A stretch of 64,000 bases of DNA, taken from assembly GCA_029880325.1 (NCBI GenBank), contig JAOUOP010000028.1, positions 1 through 64,000 of the forward strand, read 5' to 3'. Numbering within the stretch: position 1 is the stretch's first letter; every line of letters begins with the position of its first letter. The notes beneath the pieces are model-generated. The model searched no databases. It saw only the letters and a list, made by a program, of their open reading frames with translations, and was not told where the DNA came from. Source of the stretch: Myxococcales bacterium. Lineage in GTDB: Bacteria; Myxococcota_A; Polyangia; Polyangiales; JAFGIB01. Positions 40,657 to 49,183 of the stretch are shown one piece after another. The translations under genes were made by a program, and so were the position numbers.

Positions 40657-42075
40657 TCACTCGAACTCGTCCGTTTCACTCGAGGTCAAAGGATCGCTCT
40701 CGCCCTCGGCCCTCTCGGCCCACTGCTTGAGCCGATACTGAATCTTGCGCTGGGAGATGCCGAGCATTTCGGCGGCTCGCTGGGTCGAGCCGTCACAGGC
40801 GTCGAGGGCCTGCTCGATGGCCACCCGTTCGAGCTCGGCCAGCGTCACCCCGGGCACCAATACGTTGAGTTCGTCGACCTTTGCCACCGACGCAAACGAA
40901 GGCAGCTGCTCGACGCCGATGGTGTCGCCGGTGGCCAGCACCACCGCCCGCTCGATGGCGTTGTCCAGCTCGCGCACGTTGCCAGGCCACGGGTAGGACA
41001 TGAGCAGCCGCATGGCGTCGTCGCTGAAACGCTTGATGTCGAAGCCGTTTTCACGGGCGTGGGCCTGCATGAAGTGGTGGGCCAGCAGCGGGATATCGCT
41101 GCGCCGCGCGCGCAGGGGCGGCATGTCCAACTGCACCACGTTGAGCCGGTAGTAGAGGTCCTCGCGAAAACGCTTTTCCCGTACCAGCTCGGCCAGGTCG
41201 CGGTTGGTGGCCGCCACGATGCGCACGTCCACTTGCAGGGTTTCGTTGCCGCCCACACGCTCGAAGCTGCGCTGCTGCAAAAAGCGCAGCAACTTGACTT
41301 GGAGTGAAAGCGGAACCTCGCTGATCTCGTCCAAAAACAGGGTTCCGCCGTCGGCCTGCTCGAAGCGCCCCTGGCGCCTTGCTGTGGCCCCGGTGAAGGC
41401 GCCTTTTTCGTGACCGAAGAGCTCCGACTCGAGCAGGCTCTCGGCCAGGGCCGCGCAATTGAGCGCCACCATCGGCCCCTCGCGCCGCGGCGAGTTGTGA
41501 TGGATGGCGTTGGCGATGAGTTCCTTGCCTGTGCCGGTCTCGCCGTGGATCAACACCGTGGCGCGACTGCGCGCCACCTGTTGCACCAGCTTGAGCAGCC
41601 GCTGCATCGACGGGTGCTCCCCGATGATGCCGCCCCGGCTGACGCGCTCATCGAGGCGCTCGCGCAGGCGCTGGGCTTCCTCGGAAAGCCGCGCCTTTTC
41701 GAGCGCCCGCGCCACCAGCGCGCTGAGGGCATCGAGGTCGACCGGCTTGGTCAGGTAGTTCTCGGCGCCGGCCTTGATGGCTTCGACCGCCGTGTCGATG
41801 CTGCCGAAGGCCGTCATCACCACAAAGGCCACGTGGCGATAGGACTTGCGCGCCCGGTGCAGCAGTCCGAGCCCGTCGAGCACCGGCATCTTCAGGTCGG
41901 TGAGCACCACCTGGGGCTCGAAGTCGACCATGCGCTCGAGGGCCCGCTGCCCGTTCTCGGCCGACTCCACCGCGTAGCCCTCGTCGGCGAGCAACTCCAC
42001 CAGCGCCTCGCGCGCGTTGATTTCGTCGTCGACGACGAGGATGCGTCCTGGGCTCTCTTGGGGCAAAGCGCTCAC
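40657..42075 (-). CDS. NtrC-family sigma-54 response regulator
   Basis: A 472-residue regulator: receiver domain with Asp60 (QVVLTDLKMPVLDG), AAA+ domain with Walker A HGETGTGKEL and GAFTGATARRQGRF, and a Fis-type HTH (TQRAAEMLGISQRKIQYRL). It activates sigma-54 promoters when phosphorylated. No kinase gene is adjacent; the orphan kinases at 7185 and 21973 are possible partners. Coupling to a UspA gene and the nearby CBS/UspA operon with a -24/-12 motif suggest a stress regulon. Confidence 0.92.
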   Translation of the reverse strand: MSALPQESPGRILVVDDEINAREALVELLADEGYAVESAENGQRALERMVDFEPQVVLTDLKMPVLDGLGLLHRARKSYRHVAFVVMTAFGSIDTAVEAIKAGAENYLTKPVDLDALSALVARALEKARLSEEAQRLRERLDERVSRGGIIGEHPSMQRLLKLVQQVARSRATVLIHGETGTGKELIANAIHHNSPRREGPMVALNCAALAESLLESELFGHEKGAFTGATARRQGRFEQADGGTLFLDEISEVPLSLQVKLLRFLQQRSFERVGGNETLQVDVRIVAATNRDLAELVREKRFREDLYYRLNVVQLDMPPLRARRSDIPLLAHHFMQAHARENGFDIKRFSDDAMRLLMSYPWPGNVRELDNAIERAVVLATGDTIGVEQLPSFASVAKVDELNVLVPGVTLAELERVAIEQALDACDGSTQRAAEMLGISQRKIQYRLKQWAERAEGESDPLTSSETDEFE

Positions 42076-42172
42076 CCAGGCGAATACTACGAGGCAGCTG
42101 CGAAATCACTACCGAAATGTTCGCGGCGCACCGGGCTTGAGGGCGATCCCGGAGCACCGCGACCGCGCAAAC

Positions 42173-42994
42173 TCAAGCCACCTGCGCGACGATGGCGTGG
42201 CGGATCTTCGCCTGGGCCTGGTGCTCCAGCTGACGCACGCGTTCGCGCGACAGGCCCATGCCACGACCGATGGTGGCCAGGCTGCAGCTCTCACCCGAGA
42301 GATAGCGCTCCTCCACGATGTGGCGCTCGCGATCGCTCAGTACGCTCATGGCACCGCGCAGCGCCTGCTCGGCCTGGGAGCGCTCCTCGGCTACGGCCAC
42401 CACGTCCTCGGGCGAAGGCGCCTCGGCCACCAGCTCCGTCGAGCGCCCCTCGGGATCGTAGCCGCAGGGCACATCGCGACCCGACAGCGCCGCTTCCATC
42501 TCTTCGACGTCGCGCACGCCGACTCCGAGGGCCTCGGCCACCGCCTGGGCGTCGGGCTGCTCGCCGCTCTTCTGCGCCAGTTCGCGCTGGGTGCGCCGCA
42601 TGTTGGCCAGCAGCTTGCGGCCGTGGCGAGACGAGGGCGTGCGCACGATGCGGCGGTTGAAGATCGTATAACGCCGCATGTAGGCGCGGATCCACCAGGC
42701 CGCGTAGGCCGCCAGCCGCACGCCGCGTTCCGGCTCGAAGCGGCGCGCCGCCTCCACCAGACCGAGCAGCCCTTCGCTGACCAGCTCATCGAGACGCAGC
42801 CCATAGGAGCTGAACTCGTGGGCGATGGTCAGGACCAACCTGAGATGGGACTTCAGTAGCTTCTCGAAGGAGCGCTCGCAGCCCTGTGCCGCCCGCTGCG
42901 CCAGCTCGAGTTCTTCCTGTGCCGAAAGCATGGGTGCACTTTTCGCAGCCTCGAGCATCGCGCCCAAACCAAGATCCCGATTGTCTCGTTTCAC
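42173..42994 (-). CDS. Alternative sigma-70-family factor, RpoH/SigB-SigC-like
   Basis: A 273-residue group 3-like sigma factor. Region 2 reads LVSEGLLGLVEAARRFEPER then LAAYAAWWIRAYMRRYTIFN, close to RpoH and the myxobacterial SigB/SigC type; region 4 ends with LATIGRGMGLSRERVRQLEH. The GTG at 42994 has AGGAGG eight bases upstream, which fixes the start against the open frame reaching 43258. Probably a heat-shock or developmental factor. Confidence 0.88.
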   Translation of the reverse strand: MKRDNRDLGLGAMLEAAKSAPMLSAQEELELAQRAAQGCERSFEKLLKSHLRLVLTIAHEFSSYGLRLDELVSEGLLGLVEAARRFEPERGVRLAAYAAWWIRAYMRRYTIFNRRIVRTPSSRHGRKLLANMRRTQRELAQKSGEQPDAQAVAEALGVGVRDVEEMEAALSGRDVPCGYDPEGRSTELVAEAPSPEDVVAVAEERSQAEQALRGAMSVLSDRERHIVEERYLSGESCSLATIGRGMGLSRERVRQLEHQAQAKIRHAIVAQVA

Positions 42995-43175
42995 GGCAGT
43001 TCCTCCTGCCGGCCCTCCAAAGCACGCCCCGTGCCAACCCCACAGCGCCGGCAATTCGTGCCCCGAGAGCTCGGGCGACGAGATTTCTGCGTCCGCAAAG
43101 CGACCGGACGCAAAATCTGCGGCAGGTGCAGAGCCAAGGGAACCCGAAGTTGCGCCGGGGCGCGAAAGCGCGGCG

Positions 43176-43191
43176 CGGCACACCGTTTGCA
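43176..43191 (+). promoter_or_regulatory. Sigma-54 promoter candidate CGGCACACCGTTTGCA
   Basis: GGCAC and TTGCA are exact with correct GG-GC spacing; T1 and G7 differ. It lies 53 bp ahead of the CBS/CBS/UspA operon. Confidence 0.55.
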
Positions 43192-43243
43192 GGGCATGGC
43201 TCGAGACCCAGCCGCCCGCGTTCAGCAGAGAGTAGCCCCCACA

Positions 43244-43963
43244 GTGCCCCCCCCCCACTCCGACTCAGCCGACACGACGGCGAAGGTCCGCTACCGGCGG
43301 GTACACCCCGCCCGCCTGCGCGCCTCGCGCGTGCTCGCCGTCTTCTGCGCCCGTCAGGGCAAGGCCGTCGAACTCGCCGAATGTAGCGACTGCCCCCATT
43401 GCCGCGGCCTGTGCGTATCGCCGGGCGAGGACACCTTCCTGCGCTGCAGCGCCGACGACGCCGAGATCGACATCGAGGTCGGCGGCCCCATCGAGGAAGA
43501 CGAGGCCTCGCGCCAGACTCTGCTTTCGGATGTGATGACCACGCCGGTGCGCACGGTGGCACCCGAGACCTCGATCGCCGAGCTGCTGAAGCTTTTCGAC
43601 AGCGCCCAGATCAGCGCCGTGCCGGTAGTCGACCCGGGGGGTCGCGCCGTGGGCCTTGTCAGCAAGAGCGATTTGCTGGCGGGCCTCGACGACGACGGAA
43701 GCCCTGCGGCCACGCGCGTGCAGCAGGTGATGAGCCATAATGTCTTCGCCCTGCGCGCCGAGGCCTCGGTCAGCCGCGCAGCGGCCATGATGGCCTACGA
43801 GGGCATCCACCGCCTGGTCGTGCTCGACGGAGCCGGTCACGTCGCGGGCCTGGTCTCCTCCCTCGATATTCTGCGCTGGCTGGCCCGGCGCGATGGCTAC
43901 GTGGTGCCCGAGCGCACGCGGCGTCAATCGGAAGCCCCCGCCGAATCGGACAACGAGCCATGA
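43244..43963 (+). CDS. CBS-domain protein with N-terminal cysteine cluster
   Basis: A 239-residue product, GTG start. An N-terminal module has Cys at about 35, 47, 50, 53, 57 and 68 (ECSDCPHCRGLCVSP), a likely zinc or redox site. Two CBS motifs follow (LLSDVMTTPVRTVAPETSI and VQQVMSHNVFALRAEASVS). It could link redox or metal state to adenosine-nucleotide sensing. ATGA overlap with the next CBS gene. Confidence 0.8.
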   Translation: MPPPHSDSADTTAKVRYRRVHPARLRASRVLAVFCARQGKAVELAECSDCPHCRGLCVSPGEDTFLRCSADDAEIDIEVGGPIEEDEASRQTLLSDVMTTPVRTVAPETSIAELLKLFDSAQISAVPVVDPGGRAVGLVSKSDLLAGLDDDGSPAATRVQQVMSHNVFALRAEASVSRAAAMMAYEGIHRLVVLDGAGHVAGLVSSLDILRWLARRDGYVVPERTRRQSEAPAESDNEP

Positions 43964-44418
43964 GCCACAGCACCGAGCCTCCGGCTGCGCCAGAAGAGCG
44001 CTGGACCATCGGCCAACGGGCCGCTCTCTCGCCCCACACCATCGGCGCCGACCAGCGCCTGACACTGGCGGCCGAGCGCATGGAGCAGCTGGGCGTACAC
44101 CAACTGCCGGTTCTGGAAGGCGGGCAGCTTGTGGGCATGATCAGCCGGCGAGACATCGCCATACTCGACGCCCTGCGCCCCGAGCAGCTCGAGCACATGC
44201 GCGTTGCCCAGGCCATGGCTGGCGTGCCCTATTGCGTCGAGCCGGGCGCATCGCTTTCGGCGGTGGCGCGGCACATGGCCCGCCGCAAACTCGGCTCGGC
44301 CGTCGTGCGCGAGCGTGGCAAAGTCGTCGGCATCTTCACCACCACCCACGCGCTCAGCGCCCTTTGCGAGTTGCTGGGCCCCGCCGACGGCGAGCCCAGC
44401 CACGAAGCCACCCACTGA
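43960..44418 (+). CDS. CBS-domain pair protein
   Basis: A 152-residue Bateman module: TIGQRAALSPHTIGADQRL ... MISRRDIAILDAL and VAQAMAGVPYCVEPGASL ... IFTTTHALSALCELLG. Translationally coupled to the CBS gene upstream (ATGA), followed 16 bp later by uspA. The set resembles the CBS pair at 5.8-6.7 kb. Confidence 0.85.
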   Translation: MSHSTEPPAAPEERWTIGQRAALSPHTIGADQRLTLAAERMEQLGVHQLPVLEGGQLVGMISRRDIAILDALRPEQLEHMRVAQAMAGVPYCVEPGASLSAVARHMARRKLGSAVVRERGKVVGIFTTTHALSALCELLGPADGEPSHEATH

Positions 44419-44434
44419 CTTCCGCAGGAGCCCC

Positions 44435-44896
44435 ATGTCCAGAATCCAAAAGATCCTCTGCCCGGTCGACTTCTCGGCGGGCTCGGCCCAGGCCCTGCAG
44501 CAGGCCGTCGATCTGGCGCGCCGCCTGGGCGCCTCGGTCCAGGTGCTGCACACCTACGAAATGCCGCGCTTCAAGGTTCCGGCGGGCTTTGCCGCCGAAA
44601 GCGGTGAACCCGGAGAGCCTTTCGACTTCAAAAAAGCCGTCGACTCCGAGCTCGACGAGCACCTCAGCGAACTACGGCAAAAGGTGGACTCCGAGCGTGT
44701 GCCGCTGAGCACACGCCTGATCCAGGGCCCGCCGGCGGCCACCATCGTCGACCACGCCAGCAGCCAGGGCTTCGACCTGATCGTGATGGGTAGCCACGGC
44801 CGCAGTGGCCTCGACCGCTTGCTACTCGGCAGCGTCACCGAGCGCGTGCTGCGACTGTCACGTTGCCCTGTGCTCACAGTGCACGTGGCTGCATAG
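44435..44896 (+). CDS. Universal stress protein UspA family
   Basis: A 153-residue Usp with KILCPVDFSAGSAQAL at the N-terminus and the nucleotide-binding loop MGSHGRSGLDRLLLGSVTER. GCAGGAG precedes the ATG. Third gene of the CBS/CBS/UspA operon; CBS-Usp pairing is common in energy-stress responses. Confidence 0.9.
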   Translation: MSRIQKILCPVDFSAGSAQALQQAVDLARRLGASVQVLHTYEMPRFKVPAGFAAESGEPGEPFDFKKAVDSELDEHLSELRQKVDSERVPLSTRLIQGPPAATIVDHASSQGFDLIVMGSHGRSGLDRLLLGSVTERVLRLSRCPVLTVHVAA

Positions 44897-44940
44897 CTCG
44901 ACCGACACGCGCGGGGCCGCAAGCGACCCGCAGCGTCGCC

Positions 44941-44982
44941 CCCTGCCCCGTCCCTGCCCGGTCCCTGCCCCGTCCCTGCCCC
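44941..44982. repeat. 11-bp tandem repeat (CCCTGCCCCGT), ~3.8 copies
   Basis: Units at 44941, 44952, 44963 and 44974 (last one 9 bp), with one C-to-G change in unit 2. It lies between convergent uspA and a lipoprotein gene. Simple repeat prone to length change. Confidence 0.8.
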
Positions 44983-44997
44983 AAAAAGGCAGCGCAC

Positions 44998-45471
44998 TCA
45001 CTTGCCGGCGTCGTCTCCGCCCGCGTCAGGGCAGTCGTGGCAGTCGCAGTAGAAGGCCTCACAGCCGTTGGCCGGGTTGCCATCGCAGCTCCAATAGCCA
45101 TCCTCACACTTCGACACCACGCAGCGGGCCCCGTCCGTGGTCGGGATACAGGAGACCACCGAGTTGACCCGCTGCTCCGCGCAAGCCACCTCGGCCCCCT
45201 CGTCGATGGTGCTGTCGCAGTCGTCATCGCGCCCGTTGCAACTCTCGTCGGCGGGCACGCAGCCGTCGACGCGGACCATACCATCACCACTGCCACCGTC
45301 GCCCGCTCCCCCCGAGTCTGGTCCGGCGTCCATGCCCGCGCCACCGCCACCGCCGTTCCCGGCAGAGCCCGGATCATCCAGGAGCGAGTCTTTGAAGCTT
45401 TTGCAGCCTGCGGCTACGGGCAACAGCAGCGACACGAGCAGCAGCGGCAGGACGCGGAGTCTTCGGAACAT
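44998..45471 (-). CDS. Lipoprotein with MopE-like Cys/Asp motif
   Basis: A 157-residue product with lipoprotein signal ending LLLPVAAGC. A Gly/Asp-rich linker is followed by DESCNGRDDDCDSTIDEG, the putative metal-binding motif of MopE-type and myxobacterial surface proteins, and two more Cys pairs (VVSCIPTTDGARCVV, SKCEDGYWSCDGNPANGCEA). Surface-exposed, role unknown. The upstream region carries long C tracts. Confidence 0.78.
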   Translation of the reverse strand: MFRRLRVLPLLLVSLLLPVAAGCKSFKDSLLDDPGSAGNGGGGGAGMDAGPDSGGAGDGGSGDGMVRVDGCVPADESCNGRDDDCDSTIDEGAEVACAEQRVNSVVSCIPTTDGARCVVSKCEDGYWSCDGNPANGCEAFYCDCHDCPDAGGDDAGK

Positions 45472-45480
45472 GATCGGTGC

Positions 45481-45537
45481 GGGGGGGTCGGAGCCCGGGG
45501 GGGGGGCCGGAGCCCGGGGGGGCCGGAGCCCGGGGGC
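45481..45537. repeat. Tandem CCGGAGCCC-G(n) repeats with long G tracts
   Basis: G runs of 7, 10, 7 and 5, the last three each following CGGAGCCC. On the minus strand these are C tracts starting 10 bases before the lipoprotein ATG. Such tracts can change length by slippage. The remainder of the gap to 45778 shows no gene. Confidence 0.7.
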
Positions 45538-45778
45538 AACCTCACCACGGCGGCTCCTGAGGCGTCGAAGGTAGCCCGAATCCCCTGGGATTTCACCACC
45601 ATCAGAGCTCCCCGGGCCACGGCTCCGAAGCCAGCGGGCGCCGCGCCGCCCCTGACCGCCTCATCAGCAGGCCGCCCTCGGGCGTCGGGCGCTGCTGCAC
45701 CGAGGACAGCCAGTGAGGCCCCGGCATGACATGCAGAGACCGGCAATGCGGCCAATCCGGATCGTTTGCAATGGCTAT

Positions 45779-46693
45779 TCAAACCTCTTCGAGCACGAAC
45801 GGTCGCCCCAATTCGAGCCGAAAGCGACCGCGCCCGGCCTTCAGCAAGCGGATCGCGTCGGTGCGCTCCTCGAGGCGTCGTCGTAACAGTATCAGACGCG
45901 TCTCGAGGTTATCCTTGATCGGCGGAAGCTGCAGGGCCGCGTCGAGACGTAACTCTTTGTTGGTAAATTCCCGACGCCCCTCGTCCCGTTGTTGCGTGAG
46001 CAGGCGCCACAGGATTCTTCCGGGCAGGCTCTTGATCAGGTACTGGCCGTCCAAAAAGAGGCTGGAGTCCTCGTGGTAGTAGCGAATCCGAACCGGGGCT
46101 CCCGCCGGCCCACCAGCCTCGGCCTGCACCCTGGCTCGCGCCGGCTGCTCGGCTACCGGCGAAGCCAGCGCGATGCCCGCGGCGATTTGGTTGGCCAACA
46201 GCGCGAGCACCTGCTCGGTGGTCGCGTCGAAGGCCGCCGGCTCGCTGCTCTCGACGCAGATGGCCCCCATCAGCCGCCCCTGGGCGAGCATGGGCACCGC
46301 GAGCTGACTGTCCACGTCTTCGAGACCGGGCATGGGGATTTCCCTGGAAACGAAAGCCTCGCCCTTTTGCTCGACGAGTTGCTCACGGGTGGTGCGGGCG
46401 TAGCGCAGCGCCGCGCGGAGGTTGCCGATGCGGATGGGCACCCCGCGCGCCGCGGCCACGCCGATGGTACCCACGCCCAGCTCGACCTCGGCACCCACGC
46501 CGGCTCGCGCATAGCCATGACTGGCCAGCAGCACCAGGCGGTCTGTGCCCTCTTCGACCACCAGCAGCATCGAGTGCGCAAGCCCAAGGCCGGACGCGAG
46601 CCCTGCCAGCGCGACATCCAGCAACGCGTCGAGATCCTCGGTCGCTGCGAGCCGACACGAGAGGGCGACGACTCCACCCAACTCCGAGTTCAC
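45779..46693 (-). CDS. GAF-domain protein with C-terminal winged-helix-like region
   Basis: A 304-residue protein from GTG 46693. Residues ~10-175 are a GAF domain (LDALLDVALAGLASGLGL ... AVPMLAQGRLMGAICVESS). The C-terminal ~100 residues (RYYHEDSSLFLDGQYLIKSL ... LILLRRRLEERTDAI) resemble a winged-helix with DNA-binding or output role. It overlaps the PNPOx gene by 4 bp (GTGA). Ligand unknown; flavin-binding neighbours hint at redox input. Confidence 0.7.
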   Translation of the reverse strand: MNSELGGVVALSCRLAATEDLDALLDVALAGLASGLGLAHSMLLVVEEGTDRLVLLASHGYARAGVGAEVELGVGTIGVAAARGVPIRIGNLRAALRYARTTREQLVEQKGEAFVSREIPMPGLEDVDSQLAVPMLAQGRLMGAICVESSEPAAFDATTEQVLALLANQIAAGIALASPVAEQPARARVQAEAGGPAGAPVRIRYYHEDSSLFLDGQYLIKSLPGRILWRLLTQQRDEGRREFTNKELRLDAALQLPPIKDNLETRLILLRRRLEERTDAIRLLKAGRGRFRLELGRPFVLEEV

Positions 46694-47103
46694 GACTCGG
46701 CCACTTCCAACGGCACGCGCTCGCACGCGTGCACGCGGAAGAGATAGGCGCTGGCAAGGCGAAAGATGTCGCTCAGCCCCATCATGGTGGCGATGGCGTC
46801 GAGTTCGGCGCGCAGCTGCTCGAAGACGGGACCGGCTTCAAGGCTACTGTCGAACTCGAGAGTGAGCAGAAACTGCTGGCAATCCTTGGGATCCACGATC
46901 ATCACCGTGGCGTGGGGGTTGTGCTCCAGGTTTGCGCGGGTCTTGCGGAAGAACTGGTTGGTGAGCGCCACGTGCTGACCGTCGACGTAGAGCACCTTCG
47001 AGATGTAGGTGACGTTGGGCATACCGTCGGCACCTACGGTGGAGAGGGTCGCGGGCAGCGCCGCGTCGAGGCTGGCCCGGGCGGCGGCGAGCAGATCGTT
47101 CAC
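46690..47103 (-). CDS. Pyridoxamine 5'-phosphate oxidase-fold protein (second)
   Basis: A 137-residue PNPOx-like split-barrel protein: ATLSTVGADGMPNVTYISKV, FRKTRANLEHNPHATVMIVD. The GTG at 47103 overlaps the stop of the gene before it. Relatives bind FMN, F420 or haem. Domain length is short, so it may act as a dimer with its neighbour. Confidence 0.75.
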   Translation of the reverse strand: MNDLLAAARASLDAALPATLSTVGADGMPNVTYISKVLYVDGQHVALTNQFFRKTRANLEHNPHATVMIVDPKDCQQFLLTLEFDSSLEAGPVFEQLRAELDAIATMMGLSDIFRLASAYLFRVHACERVPLEVAES

Positions 47104-47588
47104 GACGCCCCCGGAAGCGCACACCCGGCCTGGGGACCCGGGGTTTGATCGAAGACCGCGGTGGGCGCGAACGTGATTTCCACAAAGCGGCGGTAGCGAA
47201 AACCGGCACTGGCCTCGCGCGAGATCCGCATGCTCTCCAGCTCGGTGCAAAAGCCGTCCTGATAGGCCTCGACCCTCGGAACCTGTCCCGGTTCGGCAGG
47301 GCGCACCTCGGCGCTCGCCCCCTTGATCTGGTAGGTCTTGAAGTCCTCCACGCGGCTGAGCACGACGGCGATGCCCGAACCGGCCCGCAAGTCCTCACAC
47401 AGGCCCCGAGAGCAGACCTCGGGCACGTGCACGCTCAGCCGCCTCCCACCGGCGTGCACGCGCGCCGCGTAGCCGCGGGCCGCGTGGGGTCTGCCTTCGC
47501 CGTCCGCCGACGCGACCACGATGGCCACCGGCCCCTCGACGAAGCGCGCGAGGTCCGCCTCGATTGCGAACGGGGCCGGAGCGTCCAT
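47100..47588 (-). CDS. Pyridoxamine 5'-phosphate oxidase-fold protein (first)
   Basis: A 162-residue PNPOx-like protein: VAIVVASADGEGRPHAARGY, CEDLRAGSGIAVVLSRVEDF, TYQIKGASAEVRP. First gene of a three-gene unit with GTGA overlaps throughout, so strict translational coupling. Probably an FMN-binding oxidoreductase or redox sensor. Divergent from the hemerythrin gene. Confidence 0.75.
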   Translation of the reverse strand: MDAPAPFAIEADLARFVEGPVAIVVASADGEGRPHAARGYAARVHAGGRRLSVHVPEVCSRGLCEDLRAGSGIAVVLSRVEDFKTYQIKGASAEVRPAEPGQVPRVEAYQDGFCTELESMRISREASAGFRYRRFVEITFAPTAVFDQTPGPQAGCALPGAS

Positions 47589-47782
47589 GGGCCCAGGCTA
47601 CCAAGAAACGCCCGCATCTGGAGCTGAAAGAAACCCGGGCCATGCGACCGCTTAGGAAAGTTTTAGCCTTTTGATCACAGACATTTAGGAACGCGGCGAG
47701 GAGCGATCTTCTAGCTTGGATTTCGAGGCCGCCCACGACGGCGAGCCAAGAGCCAAGCCAAGCCAACCTCAGGAGACGCGCC

Positions 47783-48448
47783 ATGAACCCCCGTTTCAGC
47801 CTCTACCACGAAATCCACAAGGGCCTGCGCCGGCAGCTGCTACAGCAGGTGCTCGAGTGTGGGCAAGTCGACCCCCGGGACCGCAGCGCGGTCGCTTCGC
47901 TGACCGCGTCCTTCCGCAGCCTACGCAGCTTGCTCGAGGAGCACGCCCAGCACGAGCAGCGCTGGGTCGAGCCCCGGCTCGAGCGCATTCGGGCCGACAT
48001 CGCCAGCTCCCTGGCCGCCGAACACGAGACGCTGGACCGGGACATGCTCGAGGTCGAACGCGCCCTCGAGCGCTGGGCCAGCGCCGAAGACGACCGGCAG
48101 GTGGCCCTGGGGCTGCGAGCCCACGCCGCCCTGGCGAGCTTCGCAGGCGCCTACCTCAGCCACATGGCGCGCGAGGAGGACGAAGCCATGCCCGCCCTGC
48201 AGGCCGTCTTCAGCGACGAGGAACTGATGGCCGTAAGCGTCGAGCTGCGCGGCAGCGTCGCTCCCGAGCGCATGGCCGAGTTCATGTCCGTGATGATCCC
48301 GGCGCTGAACGTCGAGGAACGCAGCCAGCTATTCGCGGGCCTCAAGGCGGGCGCACCCCCGGAAGTGCTGCAGGGCATGTGCGCCCTGGCCGCCGACGTC
48401 CTTGACCCCGACGCCTGGTCCCAGGTGCAAAGCCGCGTCGGCCTGTAG
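47783..48448 (+). CDS. Hemerythrin-domain protein
   Basis: A 221-residue protein. His and acidic residues typical of the di-iron four-helix bundle occur in SLYHEIHKGLRRQL, EEHAQHEQRWVEP, AAEHETLDRDM and YLSHMAREEDEAMP. It likely binds O2, NO or stores iron. AGGAG precedes the ATG. An A/T-rich upstream region holds a single FNR-like half site TTGAT at 47674. Confidence 0.8.
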   Translation: MNPRFSLYHEIHKGLRRQLLQQVLECGQVDPRDRSAVASLTASFRSLRSLLEEHAQHEQRWVEPRLERIRADIASSLAAEHETLDRDMLEVERALERWASAEDDRQVALGLRAHAALASFAGAYLSHMAREEDEAMPALQAVFSDEELMAVSVELRGSVAPERMAEFMSVMIPALNVEERSQLFAGLKAGAPPEVLQGMCALAADVLDPDAWSQVQSRVGL

Positions 48449-48487
48449 CCCGCCGCCGCCGATACCACCCACGCCCAGGAGTTCATC

Positions 48488-49183
48488 ATGACCCACACAA
48501 AACCCACCCTCTACATGTTCCCCGCCTCCACCACCTGCCGCCCTATCCTGCTGTTTTGCGCCCAGCACGGCATCGAGCTGGAGCACGTCGTCGTGAACCT
48601 GATGACCGGCGAGCACATGGCCGACGCCTACCGCAGCATCAACCCCGCCCAGCGGGTTCCGGTTCTGCGCGACGGTGCCCTCCTTCTCACCGAGAGCTCA
48701 TCGATCCTCAAGTACCTTGCCGAAAAAGTGAATAGCCCGACCTACCCCAAGGGAGATCCCATCCGCCGCGCTCGCATCAACGAACGCATGGACTGGTTCA
48801 ACACCGGCTTCTACATGGACTTCGGCTACAACCTGGTCTACCCACAGGTCCTGCCGCACATCAAGCGCAGCGACGCGGACGTACAGGCTGCGACCCTGGA
48901 ACTGGGCGCGAGCAACAGCGCCCGCTGGCTCACCCAGCTCGACGAGCACTGGATCGGCCCAGAGCGCAATTACGTCTGTGACGACGAAATCTCGCTCGCG
49001 GACTACTTCGGCTGGGGCCTGGTCAGCATGGGCGAGCTGATCGGCCAGCGCCTCGAGCGCTACCCGAACGTCACGCGCTGGCTCGAGACCATGAACCGCT
49101 TGCCCGCATCGACCGAAGTCAACGCCGCCTTCGACGGCTGGGTGGCCTCGCTCGACGGCCAGAGCTTCCGGAGCGTCGCGTGA
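48488..49183 (+). CDS. Glutathione S-transferase family protein
   Basis: A 231-residue GST with an N-terminal thioredoxin fold (LYMFPASTTCRPILLFC, VPVLRDGALLLTESSSILKYL including the cis-Pro and Glu-Ser glutathione motif) and an all-helical C-terminal domain (ISLADYFGWGLVSMGELIG). Stop overlaps the VOC gene start (GTGA). Role in detoxification or conjugation; substrate unknown. Confidence 0.85.
   Translation: MTHTKPTLYMFPASTTCRPILLFCAQHGIELEHVVVNLMTGEHMADAYRSINPAQRVPVLRDGALLLTESSSILKYLAEKVNSPTYPKGDPIRRARINERMDWFNTGFYMDFGYNLVYPQVLPHIKRSDADVQAATLELGASNSARWLTQLDEHWIGPERNYVCDDEISLADYFGWGLVSMGELIGQRLERYPNVTRWLETMNRLPASTEVNAAFDGWVASLDGQSFRSVA

Noticed and set aside
45414..45782. A 122-codon minus-strand ORF spanning the G tracts
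   Set aside because: Low-complexity product overlapping the lipoprotein start; no ribosome site or homology pattern.
47672..47690. FNR site upstream of the hemerythrin gene
   Set aside because: Only one half site (TTGAT) is present; the partner half does not match.
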